Below, one piece after another: positions 8,791 to 17,795 of a stretch of 48,458 nucleotides of DNA (the stretch's first letter is position 1; every line of letters begins with the position of its first letter). Source of the DNA: CAZYBU01 sp964645775 (GTDB taxonomy: Bacteria; Spirochaetota; UBA4802; UBA5550); the NCBI GenBank assembly GCA_964645775.1, contig CAZYBU010000025.1:1-48458 (forward strand), given 5' to 3'. Under the pieces are notes generated by a model that worked only from the letters and a program-made list of their open reading frames with translations, was not told the DNA's origin and made no database searches. Both the position numbers and the translations under genes were made by a program.

Positions 8791-9909
8791 TTAAAATGGT
8801 ACCGGAACCTTTTTCGGTTTCGGCTTTTCCAGGATGATCCAGCCCCGTCCATCGTGGATGACAAGTTCAGTTCCGAATTCGGCGGAAAGATACTGTATCC
8901 TCTTCAGGTGGGCCTCAGCTTTCTCTCCTTTCATAAGGTGAGGCCTGAAATTGATCTCACGGTTTTTACCCGCCAGGGGAAGGATCTCAACCCCGAAAAG
9001 TTCACCGTTTCTGACATGGAGGGCGGCCAGAATATTGTCTCTTTCTATCCGGTTGGTGTATCCATTGATAAAATTCCCCAGGCTATAGAAGATCGGTTTC
9101 CCCTTATAGATCTCGATGCCCTGGGGCCAGTGGGGATGATGCCCAATGATGCCGTCCGCCCCGGCATCGATAATCTTTCGGGCCCAGTACCTCTGATAGG
9201 AGCCGGGCCTGTTTGTCTGTTCGATTCCCCAGTGGAGGGATACCAGCAGAAGGGCATTATCTTTCTCTTCATACTTCTTGAGATCCTCTTCAATAATCTC
9301 AAGGTCCAGGGGAACCGTTCCAGCCTTATTTTCCTCTGCATGAAAAGCCTTTGGTGGCCGGCTGCAATATGAGAAAAAAAAGACTTCGGTTTTGCCGAAT
9401 GTTACGATTGCCGGCTCCCTGGCCTGCTCAAGATTAAAACCGGCACCCGTATGCCTGATTCCCATTTCATGGAGAGAAATCAGGGTATCGAAGAAACCCG
9501 TTACTCCGTAATCCATTATATGATTATTTGACAGAGCTGCCACATCCAGGCCGAGGGAAGATATCCCGGCGGCATACTTTTCCAGAAGACGCAGAGTGTA
9601 TGCCTTATGATACCACGGGGTTCCCCGGGAAGTGATGGGAGTCTCCAGATTACAGAAAAAGAAATCATATCCACTGATAACATCTCTGATGCCGGTGAAG
9701 GGATACTCAGGCCCTTTCTCATCCATCAGATCGATCCCCCCTTCAGCTATAAGGAGATCCCCCCCGCAGAGGATAGTAAAGGGGGGATAGGAGGTCAACC
9801 ATCCTCTCGGCCTGGAGCCATCTTCCTTCGAAAAACAGGAAAGGAAAACGGAGCCGGAGAGGATAACCGTTAACAAAAGCATGGATGTACTATGTATAAT
9901 ACGCTTCAT
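8791..9909 (-). CDS. CapA-family metallophosphatase-like lipoprotein
   Basis: About 372 residues from M at 9909. The N-terminal signal ends in a relaxed lipobox, VFLSC, so it is likely a lipoprotein. CapA/PgsA-family motifs of the calcineurin-like fold are present: CGGDLLI, CNLETPIT, LSNNHIMDYG, SLHWGIE, GHHPHWPQGIE and SLGNF. The founding member is needed for capsular poly-gamma-glutamate synthesis, but most relatives have no proven substrate and no capB/capC partners are visible here. The gene stands alone, 90 bp from the TetR start. An upstream Met at 9924 is possible; neither start has a strong ribosome site. Confidence 0.9.
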   Translation of the reverse strand: MKRIIHSTSMLLLTVILSGSVFLSCFSKEDGSRPRGWLTSYPPFTILCGGDLLIAEGGIDLMDEKGPEYPFTGIRDVISGYDFFFCNLETPITSRGTPWYHKAYTLRLLEKYAAGISSLGLDVAALSNNHIMDYGVTGFFDTLISLHEMGIRHTGAGFNLEQAREPAIVTFGKTEVFFFSYCSRPPKAFHAEENKAGTVPLDLEIIEEDLKKYEEKDNALLLVSLHWGIEQTNRPGSYQRYWARKIIDAGADGIIGHHPHWPQGIEIYKGKPIFYSLGNFINGYTNRIERDNILAALHVRNGELFGVEILPLAGKNREINFRPHLMKGEKAEAHLKRIQYLSAEFGTELVIHDGRGWIILEKPKPKKVPVPF

Positions 9910-9981
9910 AACCCGACGATACATCGATAGTGAGAAGACCGGGCAGGAGAGCGCCGGTCAGGAAGTAACAGCACTATACAG

Positions 9982-10009
9982 AAAAAGACGGCAACTGGTG
10001 CCGCCTTTT
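9982..10009 (-). terminator. Intrinsic terminator after the OmpA lipoprotein gene
   Basis: Read on the minus strand, GGCGGCA, a CCAGT loop and TGCCGTC form a stem with one G-U pair, extended by A-T pairs and followed by TTTTT. It lies about 35 bp past the stop of the OmpA gene and separates it from the CapA gene. The A-run on the other side could allow weak action on the plus strand. Confidence 0.8.
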
Positions 10010-10044
10010 CCGTACATGATCTTTCTATGCCTGTTCAGATTGGA

Positions 10045-10545
10045 CTATTTCTCAACAACCTGAAACGTAACCCTTCGATTTTGTCCGCTTGTGGGATCAG
10101 TACCGGGTTCCGGCTGTGAGGAACCAACGCCCTTGTAGGTCATCTTGTTGGAGGATACTCCCTGTCTTCTCAGGGCATCGTACACGGTTTTTGCACGGCC
10201 TTCAGAAAGCTGCATGTTCCCCGGCTTGTTTTCCGTGGCATACTCAGGACCTGTGGCGTCAGCATGACCGGTTACCTGGAGAACGAATCCGTTCGGCATC
10301 TGGTTGATAATGGTCTTTACTGCTGGTGCAGCAACTCTTGCCCACCTGTCCCATCTCTGGCTGGGCATCTCGGTACTCTTGTAGGCAAAACCGGTTACGG
10401 GATACTTCGCCAGCTGCTTATTGGATGAATTAACCCATTCATTTGAGCTGGTCGCTACAGATGGAGAATCCGTCTGCTGGCCGCTCTCACACGCGATAAG
10501 CATGAGCATGGAGGCTCCCAGAATAATTCCTAATACTTGTTTCAT
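10045..10545 (-). CDS. OmpA-family peptidoglycan-associated lipoprotein
   Basis: 166 residues from M at 10545, which has AGGTGA about 5 nt upstream. A signal peptide ends in the lipobox LMLIAC near residue 19. The C-terminal half is an OmpA-like peptidoglycan-binding domain: VLQVTGHADATGPEYA, LSEGRAKTVYDALRRQG, YKGVGSSQPEPG and QNRRVTFQV, including the conserved Asp and Arg that hold diaminopimelate. It should tether the outer membrane to the cell wall. It resembles small spirochaete OmpA lipoproteins such as Loa22 in plan, though I cannot claim orthology. It is monocistronic, with its own terminator. Confidence 0.92.
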   Translation of the reverse strand: MKQVLGIILGASMLMLIACESGQQTDSPSVATSSNEWVNSSNKQLAKYPVTGFAYKSTEMPSQRWDRWARVAAPAVKTIINQMPNGFVLQVTGHADATGPEYATENKPGNMQLSEGRAKTVYDALRRQGVSSNKMTYKGVGSSQPEPGTDPTSGQNRRVTFQVVEK

Positions 10546-10709
10546 AAAAATCACCTGTCATTTTTTGAATTTGCTATACATTAAATAGTGTATAATTATG
10601 CCGGGTTCGTCAACCAAAAATATCTTATCAGGCAAGAAATTACCTCCTGGGCCGAAACCCGATCCCTTCAGTGTTTCTTTAGAAATGTTATCTTATTTCT
10701 GCGTGAGGA

Positions 10710-11333
10710 TCATTTCCTGGCCCTGAAAACAACAAAGGAACCCTCTCCATAGCCTTCCCGGACTCTCCGAACCCTTTCTTCTTCCGGGAAAATACTCTGG
10801 CGGCTTTCTATATTGGAAAAACCGGCATCATGGAGTGACTCAACAATTTCGTCGCCGGAATAGAAGGTTGCCTCACGGTAAAACCTGCTTTCACTGCGCC
10901 TGGCCTGATACTCCCTGCCCAGTTCACTCTCCCTGTCAACGAACCCGAGAAGAATGTAACCACCCTGGAGTAAGACCCTGTACGCTTCCCTGAGGCTCCG
11001 GGCAAGATCATCCACGAAACAGATGGTCGTTACCATAAGAAGAAGATCAAAGCCCCCGTTCGGGAAAGGGAGATTCTCCGCCACTCCCTGGCAGACATGG
11101 ATTCCCCTCTTACGTGCCAATTCCGCCATCCGGGGAGAAGGCTCAAGGCCCGTTGCGATATTCAGCGATTCGGCGAATCTTCCTGTCCCAACGCCCACCT
11201 CCAGGGCATGCGAAAACCGATCCGGCATTAGCTGCTTGATCGTTTTCAGTTCAATCTCGTATTTTTCCCGGTTCCGTTCAAACCACTCGTCGTAGTATTC
11301 CGGGTTTTCTTCAAAAGGTCCGGTCTTTGACAT
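10710..11333 (-). CDS. Class I SAM-dependent methyltransferase (Methyltransf_11 type)
   Basis: 207 residues. SAM motif I is ALEVGVGTGRFAE, motif II is around GLEPSPRM, and the motif IV/post region is FDLLLMVTTICFVDD followed by EAYRVLLQGGYILLGFVDRES. The N-terminus (ENPEYYDEWFERNREKYEIEL) is the usual lead-in helix. The substrate is unknown; relatives methylate small molecules or quinones. It starts 30 bp downstream of the chemotaxis receptor gene, with GGAG about 9 nt before the ATG, so it may be co-transcribed with it. Confidence 0.88.
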   Translation of the reverse strand: MSKTGPFEENPEYYDEWFERNREKYEIELKTIKQLMPDRFSHALEVGVGTGRFAESLNIATGLEPSPRMAELARKRGIHVCQGVAENLPFPNGGFDLLLMVTTICFVDDLARSLREAYRVLLQGGYILLGFVDRESELGREYQARRSESRFYREATFYSGDEIVESLHDAGFSNIESRQSIFPEEERVRRVREGYGEGSFVVFRARK

Positions 11334-11363
11334 CAGATCTGCTCCAGCCAGTCTCCCGATACC

Positions 11364-12959
11364 TTACGTTTCATTATCTTCCTCCTCCAGTTTGAGAGCG
11401 TTCTGGAACCGTTCATTGAATTCACCGATACGGCTCTTCAGATCAGCCGCCATCTCAGAGATCATCCTGGAATGGTGAGTAATGTCCTCCGACCAGGAGG
11501 TGTTCGACTGGGACATCTCGTTGATTCCCGTAATGGAACGGACGATCTCTCCTGCCGCTTTTTTCTGTTCTTCAGAAGCTGTCCTGATCTCGTCGGAAAG
11601 CTGGCTTACCTTACCGCTCTCGCTGTTCACCTCCTCGCTTACCTGGAGATAGGTACTCATAAATCCGCTTATGGCCTCAATCATCTCGTTTATTTCACCT
11701 ACCCCTCCGATAATCTCTTTCATCACGCTGACAGCGTCTCCCACGTTGTCGATTCCCCTTGACACCTCGGCTTCGCTGTTTTTTATAAGCCGGTCGATAT
11801 CCTTTACGCTGGAGGCGGTCTGGTCCGCCAGCTTGGAGACCTCATCAGCCACGACTGCGAAGCCGCGGCCGGCGTCCCCCGCCCGGGCTGCCTCTATGGA
11901 AGCGTTCAGGGAAAGGAGGTTAATCTGCTCGGAGATTTCATTGATGAGCCGCAGGATACCCATCATCTCGCCCGAGGTTTCATTGATGGTGCTCATACTG
12001 TCGTTCATCTCACTTACATGACTCTCCCCGGTATGGGCACGGCCGGTGATATACTCCGTGCGATTCAGGGCCTCGGCGATTCTCTGTTCCATATCCCGGG
12101 TAAGTGAATAAAGATCGCTCATCCTGCTGTTGAGGCTCTTGATGGAATCCGTCTGTCTTACCACATGATCACTGACATTTTCCGCCCCTGAGGATATCTC
12201 CTCAATGGTCGCGGTTATCTCCTCAATGGAGGCGGCCTGGTTCTGGAGGTTTCCGGCGAAGCTGTCCGACTTGGAGAGCATGTCATTCGAGGATACGTCC
12301 ATGTTCAGCGCCACCTCCTGGAGGGAATGCATGAGATCCCGGTTAATATCCGCCTGTTCTTTCATGTCACGGCTGGTCTCATCCCGCCTGAGACGGCGGG
12401 CCACGGTGTTGATACGCACAATGAGAAAACTGAGAAGTGAAACAAGAAAGATCGTGATGATAATATCAAAAATTATGATGCCTCTCACCTCTCCGGCAAC
12501 GAGGTCCGTGGTCATCAAAATGTAGATGGAACCGGCCGTAATAATAAAAATGGTTACGAAGAACATCCGAATGGTTGTGAAAAGAGAACTCAGGACAATC
12601 GCGGCCAGAAGAGGCATAAAGGCCCCGATAAACCTGCCCTGGGAGCCTTTGAAGGTTGTTCCGTAACAGTTTAGCAGCAGGCCGATCACAGCCATCATGA
12701 GAAGCAGGTTGGCGGAAAGATTATAAAACCCCAGAATAAGGAGCGCCCAGCTTATAATAACAACGATCAGAAGTCCCCCGATCGTAACATTAAATGAATC
12801 GAAGAGGGGCCTTGGGGCAATAATGTTCATCCCGATGATAATGATTGTCAGGGATGGGATAAGGACCATTTCAAAGGTAAAGAGGGTCCTGACCTTTCCC
12901 TTCTGTTCGTAGGATACATCGCGGTAGTGGTTCATCACATAATCGAGCAGGGACCGCAT
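11364..12959 (-). CDS. Methyl-accepting chemotaxis protein with polytopic membrane sensor
   Basis: 531 residues. About six transmembrane helices fill residues 28-182, and there is no large periplasmic domain, so the signal is probably sensed in or near the membrane. The cytoplasmic part is a coiled-coil signalling domain; the kinase-contact tip lies near 340-392 (INEISEQINLLSLNASIEAA, then GRGFAVVADEVSKLADQ). It should control CheA and thus the flagellar motor. No CheB/CheR-binding pentapeptide is seen at the C-terminus. A good ribosome site (AAGGAG, 8 nt) supports the start at 12959. No che genes are in the window. Confidence 0.92.
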   Translation of the reverse strand: MRSLLDYVMNHYRDVSYEQKGKVRTLFTFEMVLIPSLTIIIIGMNIIAPRPLFDSFNVTIGGLLIVVIISWALLILGFYNLSANLLLMMAVIGLLLNCYGTTFKGSQGRFIGAFMPLLAAIVLSSLFTTIRMFFVTIFIITAGSIYILMTTDLVAGEVRGIIIFDIIITIFLVSLLSFLIVRINTVARRLRRDETSRDMKEQADINRDLMHSLQEVALNMDVSSNDMLSKSDSFAGNLQNQAASIEEITATIEEISSGAENVSDHVVRQTDSIKSLNSRMSDLYSLTRDMEQRIAEALNRTEYITGRAHTGESHVSEMNDSMSTINETSGEMMGILRLINEISEQINLLSLNASIEAARAGDAGRGFAVVADEVSKLADQTASSVKDIDRLIKNSEAEVSRGIDNVGDAVSVMKEIIGGVGEINEMIEAISGFMSTYLQVSEEVNSESGKVSQLSDEIRTASEEQKKAAGEIVRSITGINEMSQSNTSWSEDITHHSRMISEMAADLKSRIGEFNERFQNALKLEEEDNET

Positions 12960-13016
12960 GGGGTGACTCCTTTTTTGTTCCGTTACCTTCAGGAACCCTG
13001 GTAGTTACAGGTTAAG

Positions 13017-13067
13017 AGTGATAAATGACAGGTGACAGGTTATGGCTTACATTCATCACTCATCACT
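13017..13067. repeat. Imperfect hairpin with tandem heptamers in the divergent gap
   Basis: AGTGAT-type sequence at 13017-13028 pairs with TCATCACT-type sequence at 13056-13067 (about 10 of 12 pairs). Between them are two TGACAGG copies (13026-13039) and two CATCACT copies (13054-13067). A T-run follows on the plus strand. In the receptor message it would sit in the 5' leader. It may be a dispersed short palindrome. Confidence 0.45.
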
Positions 13068-13096
13068 TTTTTATCACAATGGAACAGTCTTATCAA
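13068..13096 (-). promoter_or_regulatory. Probable promoter of the chemotaxis receptor gene
   Basis: TTGATA (13096-13091) and TAAAAA (13073-13068) are separated by 17 bp on the minus strand, about 110 bp upstream of the receptor start. This leaves a long leader containing the hairpin. Confidence 0.5.
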
Positions 13097-13170
13097 CAAA
13101 AAATGACTACATGCGCCAGGTTATTTTATGGTAGCATTTGTAGAAACTATAAACAATAAGAGAATTGTAT

Positions 13171-13199
13171 TTGATAAAATACCTGTCCTGATCTACAAT
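13171..13199 (+). promoter_or_regulatory. Probable promoter of the 7TMR-DISM signalling gene
   Basis: TTGATA (13171-13176), 17 bp, then TACAAT (13194-13199), with the likely start point near 13206, a short distance before the ATG. A small inverted repeat, GTATTT/AAATAC (13167-13182), overlaps the -35 box. Confidence 0.6.
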
Positions 13200-13225
13200 A
13201 TCGTCGTTTGCTATACGTACATGCC

Positions 13226-15319
13226 ATGAGCCACATAATGAAAAAATACGGGTTAATGATTCTCCTCACTCTCTCCCTTCTCCTGCCCCTGGATGGGGCG
13301 CCGGTACAACTTACCGATACCACCGATTTTCTCCAGCTCGGCCCCTACCTGGAGATCATGGAAGACCCCGCAGGTAAAATCACCATCCAGGATATCCTGT
13401 CCGGGGAGAGTTCCGCCTTTGTCCCCGGCAGGCAGGATGTCCCCTACTACGCCTTCACCGAATCCGTGTACTGGGTGCGCTTCTCTCTGCATAATAAATC
13501 AAAAAATGATGATCCGTGGTTAATAGAGCTGGACTACCCCCTCATGGATCACATCCAGTTTTACCTCGTAAAGGATGAAACCGTTAAAAACTCAACAACG
13601 AGCGGTTACCGTGTGCCTTTCAGACAGAGACCGCTGAAAAACCGTCATTTCCTGTTTCCTCTGGAGCTGAAAGAAGGTGAAATTGCCACGGTTTATCTCC
13701 GTTTCGCGAACAGGGACCGGATGGAGATTCCCCTGAGAATCTGGTCAATTCGGGAGTTCTATCAACAGGACCATGACGAACAGTACATCATGGGGGCCTA
13801 CGCCGGGATCCTTATTTTCATGATTATTTTCAATCTTTTAATTTTCATGCAGATACGGGACATCTCTTATCTCTACTATGTCCTCTTCATGTTCAGCTAC
13901 GCCTTCTTCCAGCTAACCCAGAATGGGCTCATGTATGAATACTTCATGCCATCCTGGCTGCAACCCTATAATCACAATATTCCACTATCGATCGGATTGA
14001 CACTTATCACCCTTCTTCTTTTCAGCCGTTCCTTTCTGAATACAAGAACGAACTATCCGGTTATTAACAGGATTTTTTGGGGCCTCATGGGGCTCACCGC
14101 TCTCTCCCTTCCGTTCCAGCTCCTATTATCGTACCCTCTTTCCATACAGATTCAACTGGTACTTTCATTGCTGGTGATATCCATCGTTCTTTTTACGGGA
14201 ACCATCTCCTTTATACAGAAATACCGACCGGCACGATTCTTCATGATCGCCTGGTCCGCCATGCTGCTGGGTGGAATCATCTACGCGTTGAAGGTCGCGG
14301 GTATCCTGCCCAGTAATTTCTTCGTCAATTACGCACTCCAGCTCGGTTCAGTGGTCAACTTCGTCACCCTTTCCTTCGGTCTGGGCGACCGGATAAACAT
14401 CATGCGGAAAGAAAAGGAGGAGGCCAGCAGCCGGGCAAAACTTTCAGAAGAGAGATACAAGTCTCTTGTCGAACAGGCGGATGATCTCATTTTCACCATG
14501 GATAAAAACTGGAATTTCATCACTGTGAACAAAGCAATATATTCCCTTTTTCGCGTGAAACCGGAAAACCTGAAGGGCCAGAACATCGTCCGTTTGATTC
14601 ACGACGAGGAAGGCAACTACATGACCCGCCAGCTTGTTTCGGAAAAGCTGGAGCATTTCGCCCAGGACAGGGAACCGGTCACCTTCCAGGCCCCTTTCAA
14701 GTCACCCTTTACGGGAGAGCCGAAAGAGATGCGGGTGCGCCTGGAGTATATTAATATCGAGGGACGCGACGAGATCCTTGGCACAGCTTCGACGGTAACC
14801 GATGACGCACTCATTGAATGTTTCAGATCGGAACAGCAGACCTATGAAATGGGCAATTACCTTCTCGTGGCTGACGACATGACGCACAGAATCACCCGGA
14901 ACCTCAACCGCTACCTTGAAGCGAGACAATCGAACATGGTGCGACTGGCCCTGAGAGAAATCATCATCAATGCCATAGAGCATGGTAATCTTTGCATCTC
15001 ATACGAGGAGAAGAGCCAGGCCCTCACAGATAACAACTACTTCGAATTCATCGCACAACGCCAGAAAGACGTCAATTACAGTTCGAGGAAGGTCTACATC
15101 ACCTATTCCATTAACGCTAACCGGGCAGTTTACCGCATAACCGACGACGGGGAAGGCTTTGATTACATGTCCGTAATTTCAGATGATTCAGAGAGGGCGA
15201 ACCGGGAGATGCAGTCCCATGGCCGGGGACTCTCCATGGCGAAAAACATCTTCGATTCCATGGACTTCAACCAGAAAGGCAATCAGGTGACCCTGACAAA
15301 GTTCTTCTCCGGTGAATGA
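13226..15319 (+). CDS. 7TMR-DISM receptor with PAS and HATPase domains
   Basis: About 697 residues from M at 13226; M at 13238 is equally possible, and neither has a strong ribosome site. Counting from 13208, the order is: signal peptide, a periplasmic 7TMR-DISMED2 sandwich (about 36-180, with SVYWVRFSLHN), seven helices (about 190-395), a PAS domain (about 412-535) and a GHKL ATPase (about 570-700). The ATPase shows N588 in REIIINAIEHGN, TDDGEGFDY and HGRGLSM. There is no DHp helix with a phosphoacceptor His, so it resembles RsbW/SpoIIAB-type serine kinases or an ATPase that acts on a partner. The DISMED2 domain may bind carbohydrate. It converges on clpC with a 10-bp gap. Confidence 0.9.
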   Translation: MSHIMKKYGLMILLTLSLLLPLDGAPVQLTDTTDFLQLGPYLEIMEDPAGKITIQDILSGESSAFVPGRQDVPYYAFTESVYWVRFSLHNKSKNDDPWLIELDYPLMDHIQFYLVKDETVKNSTTSGYRVPFRQRPLKNRHFLFPLELKEGEIATVYLRFANRDRMEIPLRIWSIREFYQQDHDEQYIMGAYAGILIFMIIFNLLIFMQIRDISYLYYVLFMFSYAFFQLTQNGLMYEYFMPSWLQPYNHNIPLSIGLTLITLLLFSRSFLNTRTNYPVINRIFWGLMGLTALSLPFQLLLSYPLSIQIQLVLSLLVISIVLFTGTISFIQKYRPARFFMIAWSAMLLGGIIYALKVAGILPSNFFVNYALQLGSVVNFVTLSFGLGDRINIMRKEKEEASSRAKLSEERYKSLVEQADDLIFTMDKNWNFITVNKAIYSLFRVKPENLKGQNIVRLIHDEEGNYMTRQLVSEKLEHFAQDREPVTFQAPFKSPFTGEPKEMRVRLEYINIEGRDEILGTASTVTDDALIECFRSEQQTYEMGNYLLVADDMTHRITRNLNRYLEARQSNMVRLALREIIINAIEHGNLCISYEEKSQALTDNNYFEFIAQRQKDVNYSSRKVYITYSINANRAVYRITDDGEGFDYMSVISDDSERANREMQSHGRGLSMAKNIFDSMDFNQKGNQVTLTKFFSGE

Positions 15320-15329
15320 GGCCCTGTTA

Positions 15330-17795
15330 TCAGGAATCGCTTTTACTCGAAACCAGCTCAGGTGATTCAGTTCTCTCCTTGAGCTCCCGGAAACGAATGG
15401 AATTCCCCTTCTTCAGGGCCTGGACAAAACATCCTCCCCCTATCTTTCCGGAAAGAAGATCATCCACAAGTGTGTCCTCCAGCTCTCTCTGGACGACTCT
15501 TCTCAGGTTACGGGCGCCGAATTTTTCATCGAAGCCTGTGTCGATAAGAAACTTCTTTACTCCCGAGGTGCATTCAAGCTGGATATCCCTTTCCTTAAGC
15601 CTGTCGTTCACCTCTTCGAGAAGCAGATCCAGAATACGGCTTATATCCGACCTGTCCAGGCTCCGGAAATAGACCACTTCGTCGATCCGGTTAAGGAATT
15701 CCGGGGCAAAAAGCCTGCGGACCTCCTCCTCAACCAGCTCGTACCTCCGGTCACCCTCATCGGAACTGGCGAATCCGGGAGGACCTCCCTTCTGGAAGGA
15801 GCTGTTACCCACATTGGAGGTGAGGATAATTACCGTATCACGGAAACTGACGGTGGTTCCTCCGGAATCCGTCATCTCCCCCTCCTCCATGACCTGGAGA
15901 AGAATATTAAAAACGTCCGGATGGGCCTTCTCGATTTCATCAAAAAGGATAACAGAATAGGGGTGCCTGCGAATCCTTTCAGTCAGTTGCCCTCCTTCAT
16001 CGTACCCGATATAACCGGGAGGCGAACCGACCAGTTTCGATACGGAATGGCGTTCCATATACTCCGACATATCCAGGCGAATAAGGTTTTTCTGGCTGTC
16101 AAAGAGAAATTCGGTCAGAGCTTTGGCCATCTCGGTTTTACCCACACCTGTAGGCCCCAGGAAGATAAAAGAACCCCGTGGAGTGTTGCGACGTTTAAGA
16201 CCGATCCTGGATCTTTTAATGGCCCGGGTTATGGCCCGAATGGCATCCACCTGGCCAATGATCCGTTTGCCCATGTTCTCTTCCATGCGGAGAAGGCGCT
16301 CGCCTTCTTCCTCTTCTATGTTTTCCACCGGCACACCGGTCGATTCAGCCACCACGGCCGCCACCTTCTGGGGTCCCACCACGATAGTGTATTCATCGGT
16401 TTTATTATACCAGCTTTCAAGTTTCTCCTTCAGGTAGTCCTTCTTCTCCTGAATCAGGTCCCGAATAGCCGCCGCCTGTTCATATTCCTGATGCAAAACA
16501 CGCTCGTTTTTCTGGCGGTTTAGTTCCTCCACCTCCTCTTCCAGTGTAAGGATATCGACCGGCTTACTGATATTTTCGAGACGGGCCATGGAACCGGCCT
16601 CGTCGAGAAGGTCGATGGCCTTATCCGGCATGTAACGGTCATTGACATACCTGTCGGCCAGGTAGGCGGCCCGGCTAATGGTCTCGTCCAGGTATCGGAC
16701 GTGATGATGCTGCTCGTATGTTTTCCGCAACCCGTGAAGGATACGGATGGTCTCCCCGATTTCAGGCTCTTCAACCATGAGCGCCTGAAAACGCCGTACC
16801 AGGGCCGCGTCCTTCTCGATATGCTGCTTGTATTCGTTCAGGGTCGTGGCTCCGATACACTGGAGCTCACCCCGTGCCAGGGCGGGTTTAAGAATATTGG
16901 CCGCGTCGATGGCCCCCTCGGCCGCCCCGGCGCCGATGATGGAATGTATCTCATCTATAAAAATTATGAGGTCTTTCTGGGCACTGATGTCCTTGATCAG
17001 TTTCTTCAGACGTTCTTCGAACTCGCCCCGGTACTTGGTGCCGGCAACGATGGAAGCCATGTCAAGGGAATATACCCGGCAGTCCTTAAGGGACTCCGGG
17101 ACCTCCTGGTCCACGATGCGCTGGGCCAGACCCTCGACAATGGCGGTCTTACCCACTCCAGCCTCCCCGATGAGGATCGGGTTGTTCTTTCTCTTGCGGG
17201 AAAGGATGCGGATCATCCTGCTTATCTCACGGTCCCTTCCGATGACCGGGTCGAGCTTCTGCTGCTTTGCCAGGCAGGTCAACTCAACGGCAAACTCGTC
17301 GATGGTCTTACCCTTACCCTGCTGCTTGTTCTGCTGAACGGAACCGTCATTGACGATCTTGACCCCGAGGACACGGAGTATCTCATTTCGTATGATATTA
17401 TAGTCAATCTCAGCTTTCTTAAGCATCTCCAGGCCGGCGCAGTTACCATCCTTGAAGATGGCGAGCAGAAGATGCTCTGTGCCGATATAAGAATTCTTAA
17501 GCTTACGGGCCTCATCCCGTGCCAGGTCTATCACCTTCTTGTATCTGGGACCGATCGGTATCCGGCCAAGGACAATAGCGCTGCTTCTCGACGTGAGACC
17601 TTTCTCGATCTCGTCTCTCAGCTCATCGAAGCTGATATTCAGGTTCTTCATAATACGTGCGGCAACAGAATCCTCGTCGCTGATAAGGGCGATCAACACA
17701 TGCTCCGGCTCCAGAATATCTGAATTGAGTCGTTTCGCCTCGCCCTGGGCGATAACCTCAAGTATCTTCTTGGCGCGCTTCGTGAATTCGAACAT
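15330..17795 (-). CDS. clpC: ClpC-type AAA+ unfoldase
   Basis: 821 residues with the full ClpC plan: two Clp_N repeats (about 4-145), first AAA+ module with Walker A GEAGVGKT (210-217) and Walker B IIFIDE (277-282), a UVR-containing middle domain (about 420-460), and second AAA+ module with Walker A GPTGVGKT (547-554) and pore loop SPPGYIGYDEGG. A GGPPGF loop after SNVGNSSFQK matches the ClpP-docking position. It unfolds proteins for ClpP, including arginine-phosphorylated ones marked by McsB. Its ATG shares one base with the mcsB stop (TGATG), so translation is probably coupled; a GGAGG lies 9-12 nt upstream. No clpP is in view. Confidence 0.97.
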   Translation of the reverse strand: MFEFTKRAKKILEVIAQGEAKRLNSDILEPEHVLIALISDEDSVAARIMKNLNISFDELRDEIEKGLTSRSSAIVLGRIPIGPRYKKVIDLARDEARKLKNSYIGTEHLLLAIFKDGNCAGLEMLKKAEIDYNIIRNEILRVLGVKIVNDGSVQQNKQQGKGKTIDEFAVELTCLAKQQKLDPVIGRDREISRMIRILSRKRKNNPILIGEAGVGKTAIVEGLAQRIVDQEVPESLKDCRVYSLDMASIVAGTKYRGEFEERLKKLIKDISAQKDLIIFIDEIHSIIGAGAAEGAIDAANILKPALARGELQCIGATTLNEYKQHIEKDAALVRRFQALMVEEPEIGETIRILHGLRKTYEQHHHVRYLDETISRAAYLADRYVNDRYMPDKAIDLLDEAGSMARLENISKPVDILTLEEEVEELNRQKNERVLHQEYEQAAAIRDLIQEKKDYLKEKLESWYNKTDEYTIVVGPQKVAAVVAESTGVPVENIEEEEGERLLRMEENMGKRIIGQVDAIRAITRAIKRSRIGLKRRNTPRGSFIFLGPTGVGKTEMAKALTEFLFDSQKNLIRLDMSEYMERHSVSKLVGSPPGYIGYDEGGQLTERIRRHPYSVILFDEIEKAHPDVFNILLQVMEEGEMTDSGGTTVSFRDTVIILTSNVGNSSFQKGGPPGFASSDEGDRRYELVEEEVRRLFAPEFLNRIDEVVYFRSLDRSDISRILDLLLEEVNDRLKERDIQLECTSGVKKFLIDTGFDEKFGARNLRRVVQRELEDTLVDDLLSGKIGGGCFVQALKKGNSIRFRELKERTESPELVSSKSDS

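Noticed and set aside
16701..17723. 340-codon open frame on the plus strand inside clpC
   Set aside because: It is antisense to conserved AAA+ motifs and shows no protein family features.
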